A stretch of DNA of 64,000 bases from Terrisporobacter petrolearius. GTDB lineage: Bacteria; Bacillota; Clostridia; Peptostreptococcales; Peptostreptococcaceae. Position 1 is the stretch's first letter, and each line of letters opens with the position of its first letter. The notes under the pieces are model-generated. The model was given only the letters and a program-made list of their open reading frames with translations. It was not told where the DNA came from and searched no databases. Location: contig NZ_JAHZMO010000008.1 in the NCBI RefSeq assembly GCF_020748185.1, forward strand, positions 1-64,000, given 5' to 3'. Positions 54,892-64,000 of this stretch are shown piece after piece. Made by a program: the position numbers and the translations under genes.

Positions 54892-56230
54892 AGTAACCTC
54901 TTAAGGCCCTCATTATAGACTGAGCTTTATCAAGAGTTTCTTGATATTCTTCTCTTGGGTCGGAACCCCATGTCATCCCACCACCTACTTGAAAATACAC
55001 ATCATCTTCTTTTTTTATAACAGTTCTTATGGCTATATTTAAATCCATATCTCCATTAAAACCAATATAACCAATAGAACCTGTGTATGCATTTCTTTGA
55101 GTTGGCTCTAGTTCATCTATAATTTCCATCGCTCTAATTTTTGGTGCTCCAGTTATTGATCCTCCTGGGAAAGTGGCTTTTATTGCATCTACTGCATCTT
55201 TGTCCTCATCTAACTCTCCTACTACTGTTGCAACTAAATGATTTACATTTGCATAGGGCTCTATAACAAATAGCTCTGGTACTTTAACACTTCCTATTTT
55301 TGATATTCTTCCTATGTCGTTTCTCTCTAAATCTACTATCATAAGTAGCTCGGCCTTGTCTTTTTCGCTATTTCTCAATTCTTCTTGAAGTTTCAAATCT
55401 TCTTCTTTGTTTTTACCTCTAGGTCTAGTTCCTTTTATTGGTCTTGTTTCTAATTTTTTGTCCATACATTTTATGAATCTCTCTGGAGAATTTGATAAAA
55501 TATTAAAATCATCAAAATTTAAGTATGCTCCAAAAGGTGCAGGACTTACTTTTCTCAAGTCTCTATATAATTCATAGCTGGATAAAGTAGTTTTCCCACT
55601 AAATCTTTGTGTTAAATTAGCTTGATAAATATCTCCATTTTTTATATATTGTCTAACTTTTTCAACTGAATTTTCAAATTCTTTTTTTGTAAAATTAGAT
55701 TTAAGCTTTGTTGGAGACACTTCTTTTTCTTCATAGCAAATTGGGTTTACTCCATTTATTTCAGCTTCATCAATTTTATTTTCAATATTTAAAACTAAAT
55801 TTTCTTCTTTTTTCACATCTAAATCTGGTGTAGCTATATATGTTTTTTCTTTTAAGTGATCCACTACTATTACACTATCATATAAACCAAAGTACAAATC
55901 ATAACCATTTAAATCGTCTTTTGCACTTCTTGGTAGTTTTTCTATGTAATTTCCCAAATCATAAGACAAATAACCTACAGCTCCTCCTATAAAAGGAAGC
56001 TGCGTCTTATTTTCTACTTTATATTTATTTAACTCCTCTTGTAAAAAATCAAGTGGGTTTTCATTGCTGTTTTTATATTTTAAAGTTTTAAATGGATTAC
56101 TACTAATAAAAGAATATCTGCCTAATTTATTTTTATCCATAGCACTATCTAAAATAAAACTATCTTTTTCATCTTTAAATATGGTAAATATCTCAAAAGC
56201 ACTTAGTTTTGTATTAATTTCTTTTATCAT
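54881..56230 (-). CDS. pabB: Aminodeoxychorismate synthase component I
   Basis: This 449-residue enzyme aminates chorismate with ammonia from PabA. The chorismate-binding domain carries PIKGTRPRG, GGSITGAPKIRAMEIIDELE, YTGSIGYIGF and GGGMTWGSDPREEYQET. The N-terminal half is the usual anthranilate-synthase-like lid. Its position between pabA and pabC assigns it to folate rather than tryptophan. It starts 7 bases after the pabA stop and overlaps pabC. Confidence 0.93.
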   Translation of the reverse strand: MIKEINTKLSAFEIFTIFKDEKDSFILDSAMDKNKLGRYSFISSNPFKTLKYKNSNENPLDFLQEELNKYKVENKTQLPFIGGAVGYLSYDLGNYIEKLPRSAKDDLNGYDLYFGLYDSVIVVDHLKEKTYIATPDLDVKKEENLVLNIENKIDEAEINGVNPICYEEKEVSPTKLKSNFTKKEFENSVEKVRQYIKNGDIYQANLTQRFSGKTTLSSYELYRDLRKVSPAPFGAYLNFDDFNILSNSPERFIKCMDKKLETRPIKGTRPRGKNKEEDLKLQEELRNSEKDKAELLMIVDLERNDIGRISKIGSVKVPELFVIEPYANVNHLVATVVGELDEDKDAVDAIKATFPGGSITGAPKIRAMEIIDELEPTQRNAYTGSIGYIGFNGDMDLNIAIRTVIKKEDDVYFQVGGGMTWGSDPREEYQETLDKAQSIMRALRGYYEE

Positions 56231-56237
56231 TTTACGC

Positions 56238-56816
56238 TCATATCCTTTCTCTAGCTTCTTTTATAAAGTTTCTAAGTATTTCATGACCTTGCTGTGATAA
56301 AATAGCTTCTGGATGAAATTGTACCCCTTCTATAAGATAGTTTTTGTGTCTCAGACCCATTATCTCACCTTCTTTTGTCAAAGCAGTTATTTCCAAATCA
56401 TGCGGCAAATTTTCTTTGTCTACTACTAAAGAATGATATCTTGTTACATTTAGTGGGTTGTTTAAATCTTTAAATACACCTTTATTGTTATGTTTTATAG
56501 CATGAACTTTTCCATGTACAGGCTCCAATGCTTTTACTACCTTTGCTCCAAAAACATGTCCTATAGTTTGATGACCTAAGCATATACCAAGGATTGGCTT
56601 TCTTCCTTTAAAATGATTTACAACATCTATACATATTCCGGCCTCCACAGGCGAACATGGCCCTGGAGATAAAACTATTATTTCTGGATTTAAAGTTTCA
56701 ATTTCTTCTAACGTTATTTCTTTGTTTCTTTTTACTACGATTTCTTCTCCTAATTCTCCTATATATTGAACTAGGTTATATACGAATGAATCGTAGTTAT
56801 CAATCATAAGAATCAT
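56238..56816 (-). CDS. pabA: Aminodeoxychorismate synthase component II
   Basis: Start taken at the ATG at 56816 (192 residues), since GGGGGAGG is seven bases before it; an upstream in-frame ATG at 56846 has none. It is a class I glutamine amidotransferase: MIDNYDSFVYNL front, PGPCSP, nucleophile Cys79 in GICLGHQ and the His-Glu pair in VQFHPEA. It feeds ammonia to PabB. First gene of the pab-aroF operon. TrpG relatives share the fold, but context says PabA. Confidence 0.94.
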   Translation of the reverse strand: MILMIDNYDSFVYNLVQYIGELGEEIVVKRNKEITLEEIETLNPEIIVLSPGPCSPVEAGICIDVVNHFKGRKPILGICLGHQTIGHVFGAKVVKALEPVHGKVHAIKHNNKGVFKDLNNPLNVTRYHSLVVDKENLPHDLEITALTKEGEIMGLRHKNYLIEGVQFHPEAILSQQGHEILRNFIKEARERI

Positions 56817-56993
56817 GTAAATACCTCCCCCTAATGAAATGTGCATTTTTTAACAATCATCAATATAATTATAGTATAGTTTTGCCTTTAATGTGTTTAT
56901 ATGTTTAAATTTGTTACAAATGATTTTTTTATCTTATTTTCTTTGCAAACATTTCACATAAACAATTTTCTATATACATATAATTTTCAACTT

Positions 56994-57020
56994 AAAAAGG
57001 AGCCCTTTAGGCTCCTTTTA
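56994..57020 (-). terminator. Terminator of the ABC-2 exporter operon
   Basis: Arms AAAAAGGAGCC and GGCTCCTTTT with a short loop, followed by TTTTTAAG on the minus strand. The third relative of the GGAGCCC hairpins at 48901 and 51313. Confidence 0.8.
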
Positions 57021-57040
57021 ATCTAAATAAATACATAATT

Positions 57041-58210
57041 TTAACTACTAAATCTTTTTTGTTTCATAATCACAAGAGCAACTGCCAGTATGGCTATTGC
57101 AAATCCAAGTACAATAAGCATGCTGTAAATTATAGGAGTTACATTTGTGTCAGTAAAATTCACCAATACTGAAATTTCTTCATTTGCTTTTACATACCAG
57201 TAAGTAGGGTTAAATTTTGCTATAGAAATTACTGTTTTTCCCAGGAATTCCTGTGGTACAAATACTCCACTTATAAAACAACATCCTAAAGATACCACAT
57301 TGGCTGCTGCCGACATTGCACTTCTAGTTTTAATCAAGGTAGAAATAAATAGACCTACACTTAGGGCTGCTAAAGTAAATATAAATGAGTTTACTAAAAA
57401 TAAAACTCCATTCATACTAAACATGTAACCTTTGTACATTATGAAACTTGCTAATATCATAATTAACCATGCCACAACTGCATAACTAATATTACCTAAG
57501 ACTAGCTGAAAATTCAAACTTCTCATTGTTAATGCAGAAGATAAATTTCTCATTTTTAAATCTTTGTTTTCAAATGTTAACATAACTGCTGTTACTCCAA
57601 GTATTAATATTGCAAATATGGAATAAGCCAAATAGTTATAATAATTTTTGCATCCTGAGTTGCTTACATATCCATTTTCATAAGTACTTACATTTACTTT
57701 TGTGCTATAGTCCAAATCCTCACTTATATACTTTACAAGTTCTGACTGAGATATATTATCTATAGCTAAAGTATATGTTTTTGCAGTATTTAAATATCTA
57801 TTTACTAAATTGTCTATATAAACTTCACTAACTGAATTTGGCCTTGTATTTTTTTCAATAGTTACTTTTTCACTATTATTTAATATCTTTTGTGTAAATC
57901 CTTTTGGTATAGTTACTATATACTCTGCTTCTCTAAAATAAAGCGCATCTTGTAAATCTTCTTTTGTCTTTCCTATATCCACAATATTTGTATTCGTCTT
58001 AAGGTATTCTTTTAAGCCATTTACAACTTTTGAATCTTCATCTTTATTTATAAATGCTATATTTACTTTTGTATCTTCAAAATTTATATCATTTGGATTT
58101 TGCTTTGAATTTCCAAGTGCTATGGCAAATACTACAAACACTACCATGTATATTGAAAGTTGACCTAAGTTTTTACGAATAACTTTGAAAAAAGCTTTAT
58201 AAACTTGCAT
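57041..58210 (-). CDS. ABC-2 type permease
   Basis: This 389-residue membrane protein has an N-terminal helix, a large extracellular domain (about 40-190, with VTIPKGFTQKILN) and five C-terminal helices, the YhgE/ABC-2 plan. It overlaps the end of the next permease gene by 14 bases, and with the ATPase gene forms one operon of an exporter. The substrate is unknown; such sets often export peptides, lantibiotics or wall-active drugs under two-component control. Confidence 0.88.
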   Translation of the reverse strand: MQVYKAFFKVIRKNLGQLSIYMVVFVVFAIALGNSKQNPNDINFEDTKVNIAFINKDEDSKVVNGLKEYLKTNTNIVDIGKTKEDLQDALYFREAEYIVTIPKGFTQKILNNSEKVTIEKNTRPNSVSEVYIDNLVNRYLNTAKTYTLAIDNISQSELVKYISEDLDYSTKVNVSTYENGYVSNSGCKNYYNYLAYSIFAILILGVTAVMLTFENKDLKMRNLSSALTMRSLNFQLVLGNISYAVVAWLIMILASFIMYKGYMFSMNGVLFLVNSFIFTLAALSVGLFISTLIKTRSAMSAAANVVSLGCCFISGVFVPQEFLGKTVISIAKFNPTYWYVKANEEISVLVNFTDTNVTPIIYSMLIVLGFAIAILAVALVIMKQKRFSS

Positions 58211-59339
58211 ATTTTTGCCCCCTTAAAACTAAGTATGTGATTCCACCACATATTATAGATAAAACACAAAGTAATCCTATATTTATAAAATACTTAGTTG
58301 CACTATCGTAATAGTATAGTGAATAAAATGAGTCTGCTATTAGATTTACAGGATTTATATAACTTAGTATAGGCATTTTTGAGTTTACAATATATTTCAT
58401 TTTGTCGTACATCATGCCTGATAAAAATGACATAGTCATAGTTGCCCCTACTAATATACCTACCTTCACTCCCTCTGATTTTTTTAGCGCTACTCCTAAA
58501 CATGTTCCAAAGGATACTCCTGTAATAGTTCCTATAACACATGCTAGTAATATATATCCTATCTGATTTGAAAAACTTACTTTTAGTACAAAAGAAAGAT
58601 AGGCCATAAGAACTCCAATATCAAATAATTGAACTGTTGTCGCAGCTGCCATAGATGACATAAATACTTTTAGTTTATGGGTTGGAGCTACACTAACTCT
58701 AGCTCCCTGTGGAGATTGATTAGCTTGAATTTGAGATATTTCTTTAAGCCCTAAAAATCCTCCATATAAACAAGCCATTGCAATAAGTGTGTAAAAATAA
58801 TTTATACTTTCGTTCATGGAAGTTTTGTTTATTGCCACTTCTTTAATATAATCCGTTTTTTTGAATAAGTTATCTGCACCAATACTTTCTATTGCCATTG
58901 GATTTTCTTTTAAAATTCTTTTTATTGTAGATTCTGTTTGTTTGTATTCATCTACAAAACTCTTTATTATAGTTTGGTTTATTCCACTATCTTTTACTAC
59001 TATTTCTATATTTTTATCTAAATATAAATATCCATCTATTTTATTATTATCTAATAAGTCCTTTGCATTAGCTTCTGATGTGTATTTTGTATTAAATAAA
59101 GGATCATCACTTTCTCCCACGGAAACTGAGTTTACAACATCTATAAACTCTTTATTATCACCTTCTTTATCCTTTACAATAGCTATGTTAACTGCTGAAA
59201 AATCTTCAGCACTTGAAAGATTAGAAAGAGATAGATTAAATAGTGTTGCTAATAATATGGGAAATAATAATGTCCAAAACATCATATTCTTATCTCTTAT
59301 AATACATTTAAGCCTATATTTATAATTATGAATAAACAA
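58197..59339 (-). CDS. ABC-2 type permease
   Basis: This 380-residue paralogue of the neighbouring permease has an N-terminal helix (MFWTLLFPILLATLFNLSL), an extracellular domain to about 180 and several C-terminal helices, including GATMTMSFLSGMMYD. The two permeases form a heterodimer driven by the ATPase encoded 13 bases upstream. Intact, and co-translated with the second permease. Confidence 0.88.
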   Translation of the reverse strand: MFIHNYKYRLKCIIRDKNMMFWTLLFPILLATLFNLSLSNLSSAEDFSAVNIAIVKDKEGDNKEFIDVVNSVSVGESDDPLFNTKYTSEANAKDLLDNNKIDGYLYLDKNIEIVVKDSGINQTIIKSFVDEYKQTESTIKRILKENPMAIESIGADNLFKKTDYIKEVAINKTSMNESINYFYTLIAMACLYGGFLGLKEISQIQANQSPQGARVSVAPTHKLKVFMSSMAAATTVQLFDIGVLMAYLSFVLKVSFSNQIGYILLACVIGTITGVSFGTCLGVALKKSEGVKVGILVGATMTMSFLSGMMYDKMKYIVNSKMPILSYINPVNLIADSFYSLYYYDSATKYFINIGLLCVLSIICGGITYLVLRGQKYASL

Positions 59340-59352
59340 TTTTTCTCCCCCC

Positions 59353-60285
59353 TTAATCCCTTAGTGCTTTTCCTGTAATTTCTAAGAAAACATCATTTAA
59401 TGTGGGTGGTTCTGAATAAATTTTACCTATTTGCACATTATTTTTTCTTAGATAATCTATTACAATGGATAAGTTATTTTTTCCTTTACTTGATTTAACT
59501 ACTAGATAATTATCCTTGTATTTTACATAGGTTACATTTGGTAATTCCTTTAGGCCTTTTATAACTTCTTCTTCTATTTTGAAAGTTTCAACTGTAATTG
59601 TTTCTCCGCAATTTATCATTTTTTTTAATTCTTCACTAGTTCCTGTTGCTATTACTTTTCCCTTATCCATAATTGAAATATTTGTACAGATTTGTTCTAC
59701 TTCTTCCATATAATGAGATGTGTATACAATAGTAGCTCCTTCTTTATTTAACTTTTGTATTCCTTCCAAAATATTGTTTCTGCTTTGAGGATCTACTGCT
59801 ACTGTTGGCTCATCTAAAATTATTAGCTTTGGTCTATGGGCTACTCCACAAGCTATATTTAACCTTCTTAGTAGTCCTCCACTTAATTTTTTAGGATAAA
59901 ATTTTTTATATTCATCAAGTCCAACAAATTCTATTGCATCATTAACATATTTTTTTCTAAGATTCTTATCTGAAATGTATAAACCACAGAAGTAATCTAT
60001 ATTTTCATATACTGTTAGCTCTTCAAATACAGCCACATTTTGCATTATTACTCCTATGTTTCTTTTTATATCATAAGCTTCTGGACTCATTGTTTTTCCA
60101 TAAATCTCTATATCACCTTTGTCGTATTCTAATAAAGATAATATACAATTTATTGTTGTACTTTTTCCTGAACCATTTGGTCCTAAAAGTCCAAAGACTT
60201 CTCCTTCTTTCACTTCTAAATTTAAATGATCTAGCGCCAATAAATCATCATATCTTTTAACAAGGTCTTTAACTTTTATAATCAT
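59353..60285 (-). CDS. ABC transporter ATPase
   Basis: This 310-residue ATPase is the first gene of the exporter operon. Walker A GPNGSGKST, Q-loop NIGVIMQN, signature LSGGLLRRLN (degenerate LSGGQ) and Walker B LIILDEPTVAVDP are present, followed by SHYMEEVEQIC and a C-terminal regulatory domain of the drug or antibiotic exporter group (about 225-310). GGAGG ribosome site. The sensor kinase gene divergent to it faces away by about 200 bases and likely controls this operon. Confidence 0.93.
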   Translation of the reverse strand: MIIKVKDLVKRYDDLLALDHLNLEVKEGEVFGLLGPNGSGKSTTINCILSLLEYDKGDIEIYGKTMSPEAYDIKRNIGVIMQNVAVFEELTVYENIDYFCGLYISDKNLRKKYVNDAIEFVGLDEYKKFYPKKLSGGLLRRLNIACGVAHRPKLIILDEPTVAVDPQSRNNILEGIQKLNKEGATIVYTSHYMEEVEQICTNISIMDKGKVIATGTSEELKKMINCGETITVETFKIEEEVIKGLKELPNVTYVKYKDNYLVVKSSKGKNNLSIVIDYLRKNNVQIGKIYSEPPTLNDVFLEITGKALRD

Positions 60286-60488
60286 ATTTATTCCTCCATA
60301 AACCTTTTATTTAAGCAACAGATTTGCCTTATTTAAATTTTCATTTTAACTTTTCATACTATTATTGTATTAAATTTTCATGTAATGAATAAGTGACTAG
60401 GCTCCAAAACACATATGACAAATGTAATAATTTTATTGTTGCAATATGAATCTAATGATAAAATCATTTTAAGAGATTGTGAATTGAG

Positions 60489-61568
60489 GTGATTATACTG
60501 AGTAATAAATTAATTGATAAGGTTATAATCTTATTTATTTGTTTATCAATTTATTTACATAATGTGGCTAATACTTATTTAGTTGTACCCATACTTATAT
60601 GTGTATTTTTAAGTTCAATCATTAGTTATAGAGAAAGTGACAAAGTCTTAATTACACTGTCTATTTTTTTCTTAATTTTATGTTTTTTTAATTTAGACTA
60701 TTTATTTTTTATTCCACTTATGTGCTATGACTTATTTTCATATAAGATAAAGTGGTTATGGCTAGTCCTAATTTTTCCTATTATAATATATAGTTTTGAA
60801 ATAAGTCCTTCATCCATATTTTTAATACTTGCTTATACTTTTATTAGCTATACCCTAAATTACCGTACTAAATCTTATGAAAATATTAAGAAAAATTATT
60901 ATTATATAAGTGATAGTGCCAATGAGCTTTCTATGAAATTCGAAAACAAAAACAGAGAGCTTTTAGAAAAGCAAGATTATGAAGTTAATTTGGCTACTCT
61001 TAGAGAACGTAATAGAATTGCTAGAGATATTCACGATAATGTTGGCCATTTACTTTCTAGATGTATTCTTCAAATTGGAGCACTTTTAGCTATAAATAAA
61101 GATGAAAATATTGATTTGAATCTTAGACTTGTAAAAGATACTTTGTCGGAAGCTATGGATAGTATTAGAAGTAGTGTTCATGATTTACATGAAGATGCTG
61201 TTGATCTTCAAGTTGAGATCCAACAATTAGTTGATAGTTTTGAGTTTTGCTCCATAAAACTTGATTATGATTTAGAATCAAATCCCATAAAGAAAATAAA
61301 ATATAGTTTTATTTCCATAACAAAAGAGGCTTTATCTAATATTATAAAACACTCCAATGCTACGGAAGTTTCTATTTTCCTTCGTGAGCATCCATCTCTA
61401 TATCAGCTTGTTATTCATGATAACGGAAGTAACATTAATTATAATAGTGAAAATGGAATCGGCATAAAAAATATAAAAGATAGAATTGCTTCCGTTAATG
61501 GAAGTTTGAATATAAGTACTGATAGTGGTTTTAGGATTTTTATTTCTGTTCCTAAAAAATTAGATTAG
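60489..61568 (+). CDS. NarL-type sensor histidine kinase
   Basis: This 359-residue kinase has four or five membrane helices in the first 125 residues with no large sensor domain, then a HisKA_3 dimerisation domain with phospho-accepting H182 (RERNRIARDIHDNVGHLLS) and a HATPase domain (about 255-357, with NIIKHSNATE, HDNGS, GIGIKNIKDR). The start is not an ATG: GTG at 60489 opens the frame, but GAGGTG lies six bases before CTG at 60498. The response regulator begins 14 bases after its stop. Confidence 0.9.
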   Translation: MIILSNKLIDKVIILFICLSIYLHNVANTYLVVPILICVFLSSIISYRESDKVLITLSIFFLILCFFNLDYLFFIPLMCYDLFSYKIKWLWLVLIFPIIIYSFEISPSSIFLILAYTFISYTLNYRTKSYENIKKNYYYISDSANELSMKFENKNRELLEKQDYEVNLATLRERNRIARDIHDNVGHLLSRCILQIGALLAINKDENIDLNLRLVKDTLSEAMDSIRSSVHDLHEDAVDLQVEIQQLVDSFEFCSIKLDYDLESNPIKKIKYSFISITKEALSNIIKHSNATEVSIFLREHPSLYQLVIHDNGSNINYNSENGIGIKNIKDRIASVNGSLNISTDSGFRIFISVPKKLD

Positions 61569-61582
61569 AAAGGATGTAAAAT

Positions 61583-62203
61583 ATGCGTGTATTAGTTGTT
61601 GATGATGATAAATTAGTATGTGTTTCTCTAAAAACCATACTTGAAGTTGAAAATGATATAGAGGTGGTGGCAACTGGATGTAGCGGGAATGAGGCTATCG
61701 ATCTTTATCATAAATTAAATCCAGATATCCTGCTTATGGATATTCGTATGGATGGTTTGACTGGACTTGAAGCAGCCCAGACTATTTTAAAAGAAGATAG
61801 TAATGCTAAAATACTATTTTTGACTACTTTTTCTGATAATGAATATATAATCAGGGCTTTAAATATTGGTGCCAAGGGTTATATTATAAAACAAAATTTT
61901 GAGTGTATAGTACCATCACTAAATGCAGTTCACGCTGGCCAAAATGTTTTTGGTGATGATATTATTTCTAAAATCCCTTCTCTTCTTGATAATTCTAATT
62001 CTACTGATTTCTCTAAATTTGGAATTACCCAAAAAGAGCTGGAGGTTATTACTCTTATAGCTGAAGGTCTTAGTAACAAGGAAATTGCTAATATTCTTTT
62101 TTTAAGTGAAGGTACTGTTAGAAATACCCTTAGCAATATTCTACAAAAGTTAAACTTGAGAGATAGAACCCAGGTAGCTATTTTTTATTATAAAAACTTA
62201 TAA
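61583..62203 (+). CDS. NarL/LuxR-type response regulator
   Basis: This 206-residue protein has a receiver domain with the acidic pocket D7-D9, phospho-acceptor D53 (LLMDIRMDG) and the Lys at ~103, then a LuxR helix-turn-helix (about 140-206: TQKELEVITLIAEGLSNKEI). GGATG ribosome site. It is cotranscribed with the kinase and divergent from the ABC-2 exporter operon; it most likely activates that operon when the kinase meets the exported compound. Confidence 0.95.
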   Translation: MRVLVVDDDKLVCVSLKTILEVENDIEVVATGCSGNEAIDLYHKLNPDILLMDIRMDGLTGLEAAQTILKEDSNAKILFLTTFSDNEYIIRALNIGAKGYIIKQNFECIVPSLNAVHAGQNVFGDDIISKIPSLLDNSNSTDFSKFGITQKELEVITLIAEGLSNKEIANILFLSEGTVRNTLSNILQKLNLRDRTQVAIFYYKNL

Positions 62204-62257
62204 AATCTCAGCCAAGGACCTTGGTCAAATAATATTATAATATCCTAATAAATAAAA

Positions 62258-62308
62258 TAGGCCCTATAAAGTAAGACACATAAAATGTGCTACTTGTATA
62301 GGGCCCTC
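62258..62308. terminator. Long shared terminator
   Basis: A stem of about 20 bp around TAAAA (arms GGCCCTATAAAGTA..ACACA and TGTG..TACTTGTATAGGGCC, mismatches inside) lies between the convergent response-regulator and peptide-transporter genes. Confidence 0.8.
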
Positions 62309-62341
62309 TTTAATTTATCATAAAATTAAACTAATTTAATA

Positions 62342-63694
62342 TTATTCTACTAAAGTATTGAATTTCTTATCTAATGACCATAATACTACACCACAGATAA
62401 GAACTATTGCTCCAACTATACCATATGCTGGTGCAAATGAGTATTTACCTAAATATTCATATAAGTATCCATAAGACTTACCTGCTATAAATATTGCAAA
62501 TGGCCATACTCCTAGCATAAGTCCTAAAACTCTAGGTGGTGAGAACTTAGATATAAATGAGTTTCCTAGTGGTGAGAATACCATTTCACCAAGAGACATC
62601 AATACACCTACTGCCACAATCCACATTAAGTTTGCTTGATTTTCTCCTCTTATTATTTCAGCTCCAGCCATTATTACAAATGCTACACCAAGAAGTAACA
62701 TACCAAGTGCAGTTTTCTTAAACATACTTAAATCACCTTTTGGTGATTTTGCACGTTTAGTCCATACAGCAGCAAGTATTGGTCCAAAAGTTATACAGCA
62801 TAAAGCATTTAGTGAGTCAAACCATGCAGATGGTACTGTAAAGTTACCAATCATCCAGTTTGCTTTGTTAGCATAATCAAAGTCAGGACCCCAGTGATAC
62901 ATTATTGGCATGTATGTTAAGTACCATACAACCCAGAAGATTACAGAGAATAAAGTTACAAGGAAAATAGCTCCAATTCTATGTTTTTCTTGCTTAGTTA
63001 AAGGTTCGCTATCACTCTTTTGCTTGTCTTTTTCACTTTCAATATTTGTTTCGTTGATTTTAAATGGTTTTTTACCTATATCTCCGAAATATGTTCTTCC
63101 TCCAAATATTAACCATAGAGTATCAAGGAATAATAATAGAGCACAAACTATAAATGTTGGTCCAAAACCTATTCCATAAGCTACAAAAGATATAGCTGTA
63201 GTACCTATAAATGAACCTATATTTACAAATGAATATTGAATTGTAAATGCTGAATCCAGTTGATCCTTATCTTCAAATAATCTACCATTTATACCTGATA
63301 TATTACCTTTAAATAAACCTGTTCCAATAGAAACTAAAATAATCATTAACCATATCATTGCGACTGAGCCTTGTGTTGCAGATTGCCATCCACATAAATA
63401 TCCAAGACCCATTAATAGTGTTCCCAAAGGAACACAAATTCTAGGACTTACCCATCTGTCAGCTATCCATCCACCAATTATAGGTGTTAAGTATGTAAAT
63501 GCTACTAAGTTTGCACTCATTTTTGCACCATCTGTGTCAGTTAAGCCTAAACCACCTTCAACCAATGTTTTTGCAACAAATAATGCAATTAGCCATTTAC
63601 AAGAATAAAATGCCATACGCTCTAATGTAAATGAAAATGCACATACATAAAAGCCTTTAGGATATTTCTTCTTTGTTTTTACAGTGTTATCCAT
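62342..63694 (-). CDS. POT family peptide:proton symporter
   Basis: This 450-residue major-facilitator protein of the PTR2/POT family imports di- and tripeptides with protons. The ExxERxxxY-type motif is FTLERMAFYSCKW, the GWIADRW loop and GLFKGNISGI follow, and 12 or more helices flank a cytosolic Lys/Glu loop (about 215-240, SEKDKQKSDSEPLT). AGGAGGGG ribosome site. It shares its terminator with the response regulator. Confidence 0.93.
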   Translation of the reverse strand: MDNTVKTKKKYPKGFYVCAFSFTLERMAFYSCKWLIALFVAKTLVEGGLGLTDTDGAKMSANLVAFTYLTPIIGGWIADRWVSPRICVPLGTLLMGLGYLCGWQSATQGSVAMIWLMIILVSIGTGLFKGNISGINGRLFEDKDQLDSAFTIQYSFVNIGSFIGTTAISFVAYGIGFGPTFIVCALLLFLDTLWLIFGGRTYFGDIGKKPFKINETNIESEKDKQKSDSEPLTKQEKHRIGAIFLVTLFSVIFWVVWYLTYMPIMYHWGPDFDYANKANWMIGNFTVPSAWFDSLNALCCITFGPILAAVWTKRAKSPKGDLSMFKKTALGMLLLGVAFVIMAGAEIIRGENQANLMWIVAVGVLMSLGEMVFSPLGNSFISKFSPPRVLGLMLGVWPFAIFIAGKSYGYLYEYLGKYSFAPAYGIVGAIVLICGVVLWSLDKKFNTLVE

Positions 63695-63859
63695 ATTTCC
63701 CCTCCTAATTTTTTGTCTCTGTCAATACATTTATGCCCCTAAAAGGAGGATATCAGAAATTATATATACGGTCAATCATTTATATATAATTATTTTTGTA
63801 TACAATATAATCAACACAATATGCTTGAAAAATATAATTTTAAGGGATACAAATTTTTA

Positions 63860-64000
63860 TTATTGATTACTTTCACATTCTAAAATTTCAAGGATTTTAT
63901 TTTCTTTTAGAATATTATTATAAAATTCATTGTTTTTTTCTAACACCATCTCACACCATTTATTTGCTTCCTTTAAATCTTTTTTTACATAAATACCATG
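63860..64000 (-). CDS. Partial gene at window end, possibly Sel1-like
   Basis: The minus strand enters the window with GIYVKKDLKEANKWCEMVLE and ends ILEILECESNQ and a stop, 47 codons with no interruption. The KDLKEANKWCEM pattern resembles the end of Sel1 or TPR-like helical repeats. The N-terminal part lies beyond the window, so the start and full length are unknown. Confidence 0.6.
   Translation of the reverse strand, partial: HGIYVKKDLKEANKWCEMVLEKNNEFYNNILKENKILEILECESNQ

Overview
The window is very AT-rich, uses mostly GGAGG/GGGGG ribosome sites and carries no rRNA, tRNA or CRISPR that I can see. The gene set (exported superoxide dismutase, KatG, SatD/DUF3307, a pab operon with its own DAHP synthase, two cold-shock genes, a POT peptide transporter) suggests a spore-forming Clostridia chromosome, probably Peptostreptococcaceae. 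The taxon is an inference from gene content and base composition. Layout: 0.1-7.3 kb holds small membrane proteins, a DUF2442/DUF4160 pair with the second gene broken, a Gfo/Idh/MocA oxidoreductase, a 41-residue membrane peptide gene and pepV. 7.5-19.4 kb looks like a defence island: a type I restriction-modification operon (HTH, hsdM, hsdS, fic, hsdR; the Fic has Gln where the catalytic His should be), then a coiled-coil OB-fold protein whose promoter carries the same palindrome as the hsd promoter, then a row PD-(D/E)XK nuclease, macro-HTH, vWA. 19.5-28.9 kb holds cell-surface and uptake genes (ECF S component with an aminotransferase, amidase, SH3-3D protein, AllE, CspA). 29-41 kb is a metal/oxidative-stress stretch: an AraC and two ABC half-exporters divergent from a DtxR-like repressor, sodA with a near-perfect PerR box, katG, a hydrolase behind a TetR gene killed by one nonsense codon, and an ABC-F gene with a terminator in its leader. 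42-48.8 kb has SatD with a DUF3307 membrane partner, MarR-CMD, an SGNH-like protein and a MarR-pirin-nitroreductase operon with clear operators. 49-64 kb has a chemoreceptor, CarD, a second Csp, pabABC-aroF, an ABC-2 exporter facing a two-component system, and a peptide transporter. A recurring theme is small gene wreckage between intact genes: at least ten relics, four of them collapsed copies of the 3' part of a gene that is intact elsewhere in this window. The most likely undescribed systems are the nuclease/macro/vWA row and the SatD/DUF3307 pair. All functions are read from motifs by eye; no searches were run.
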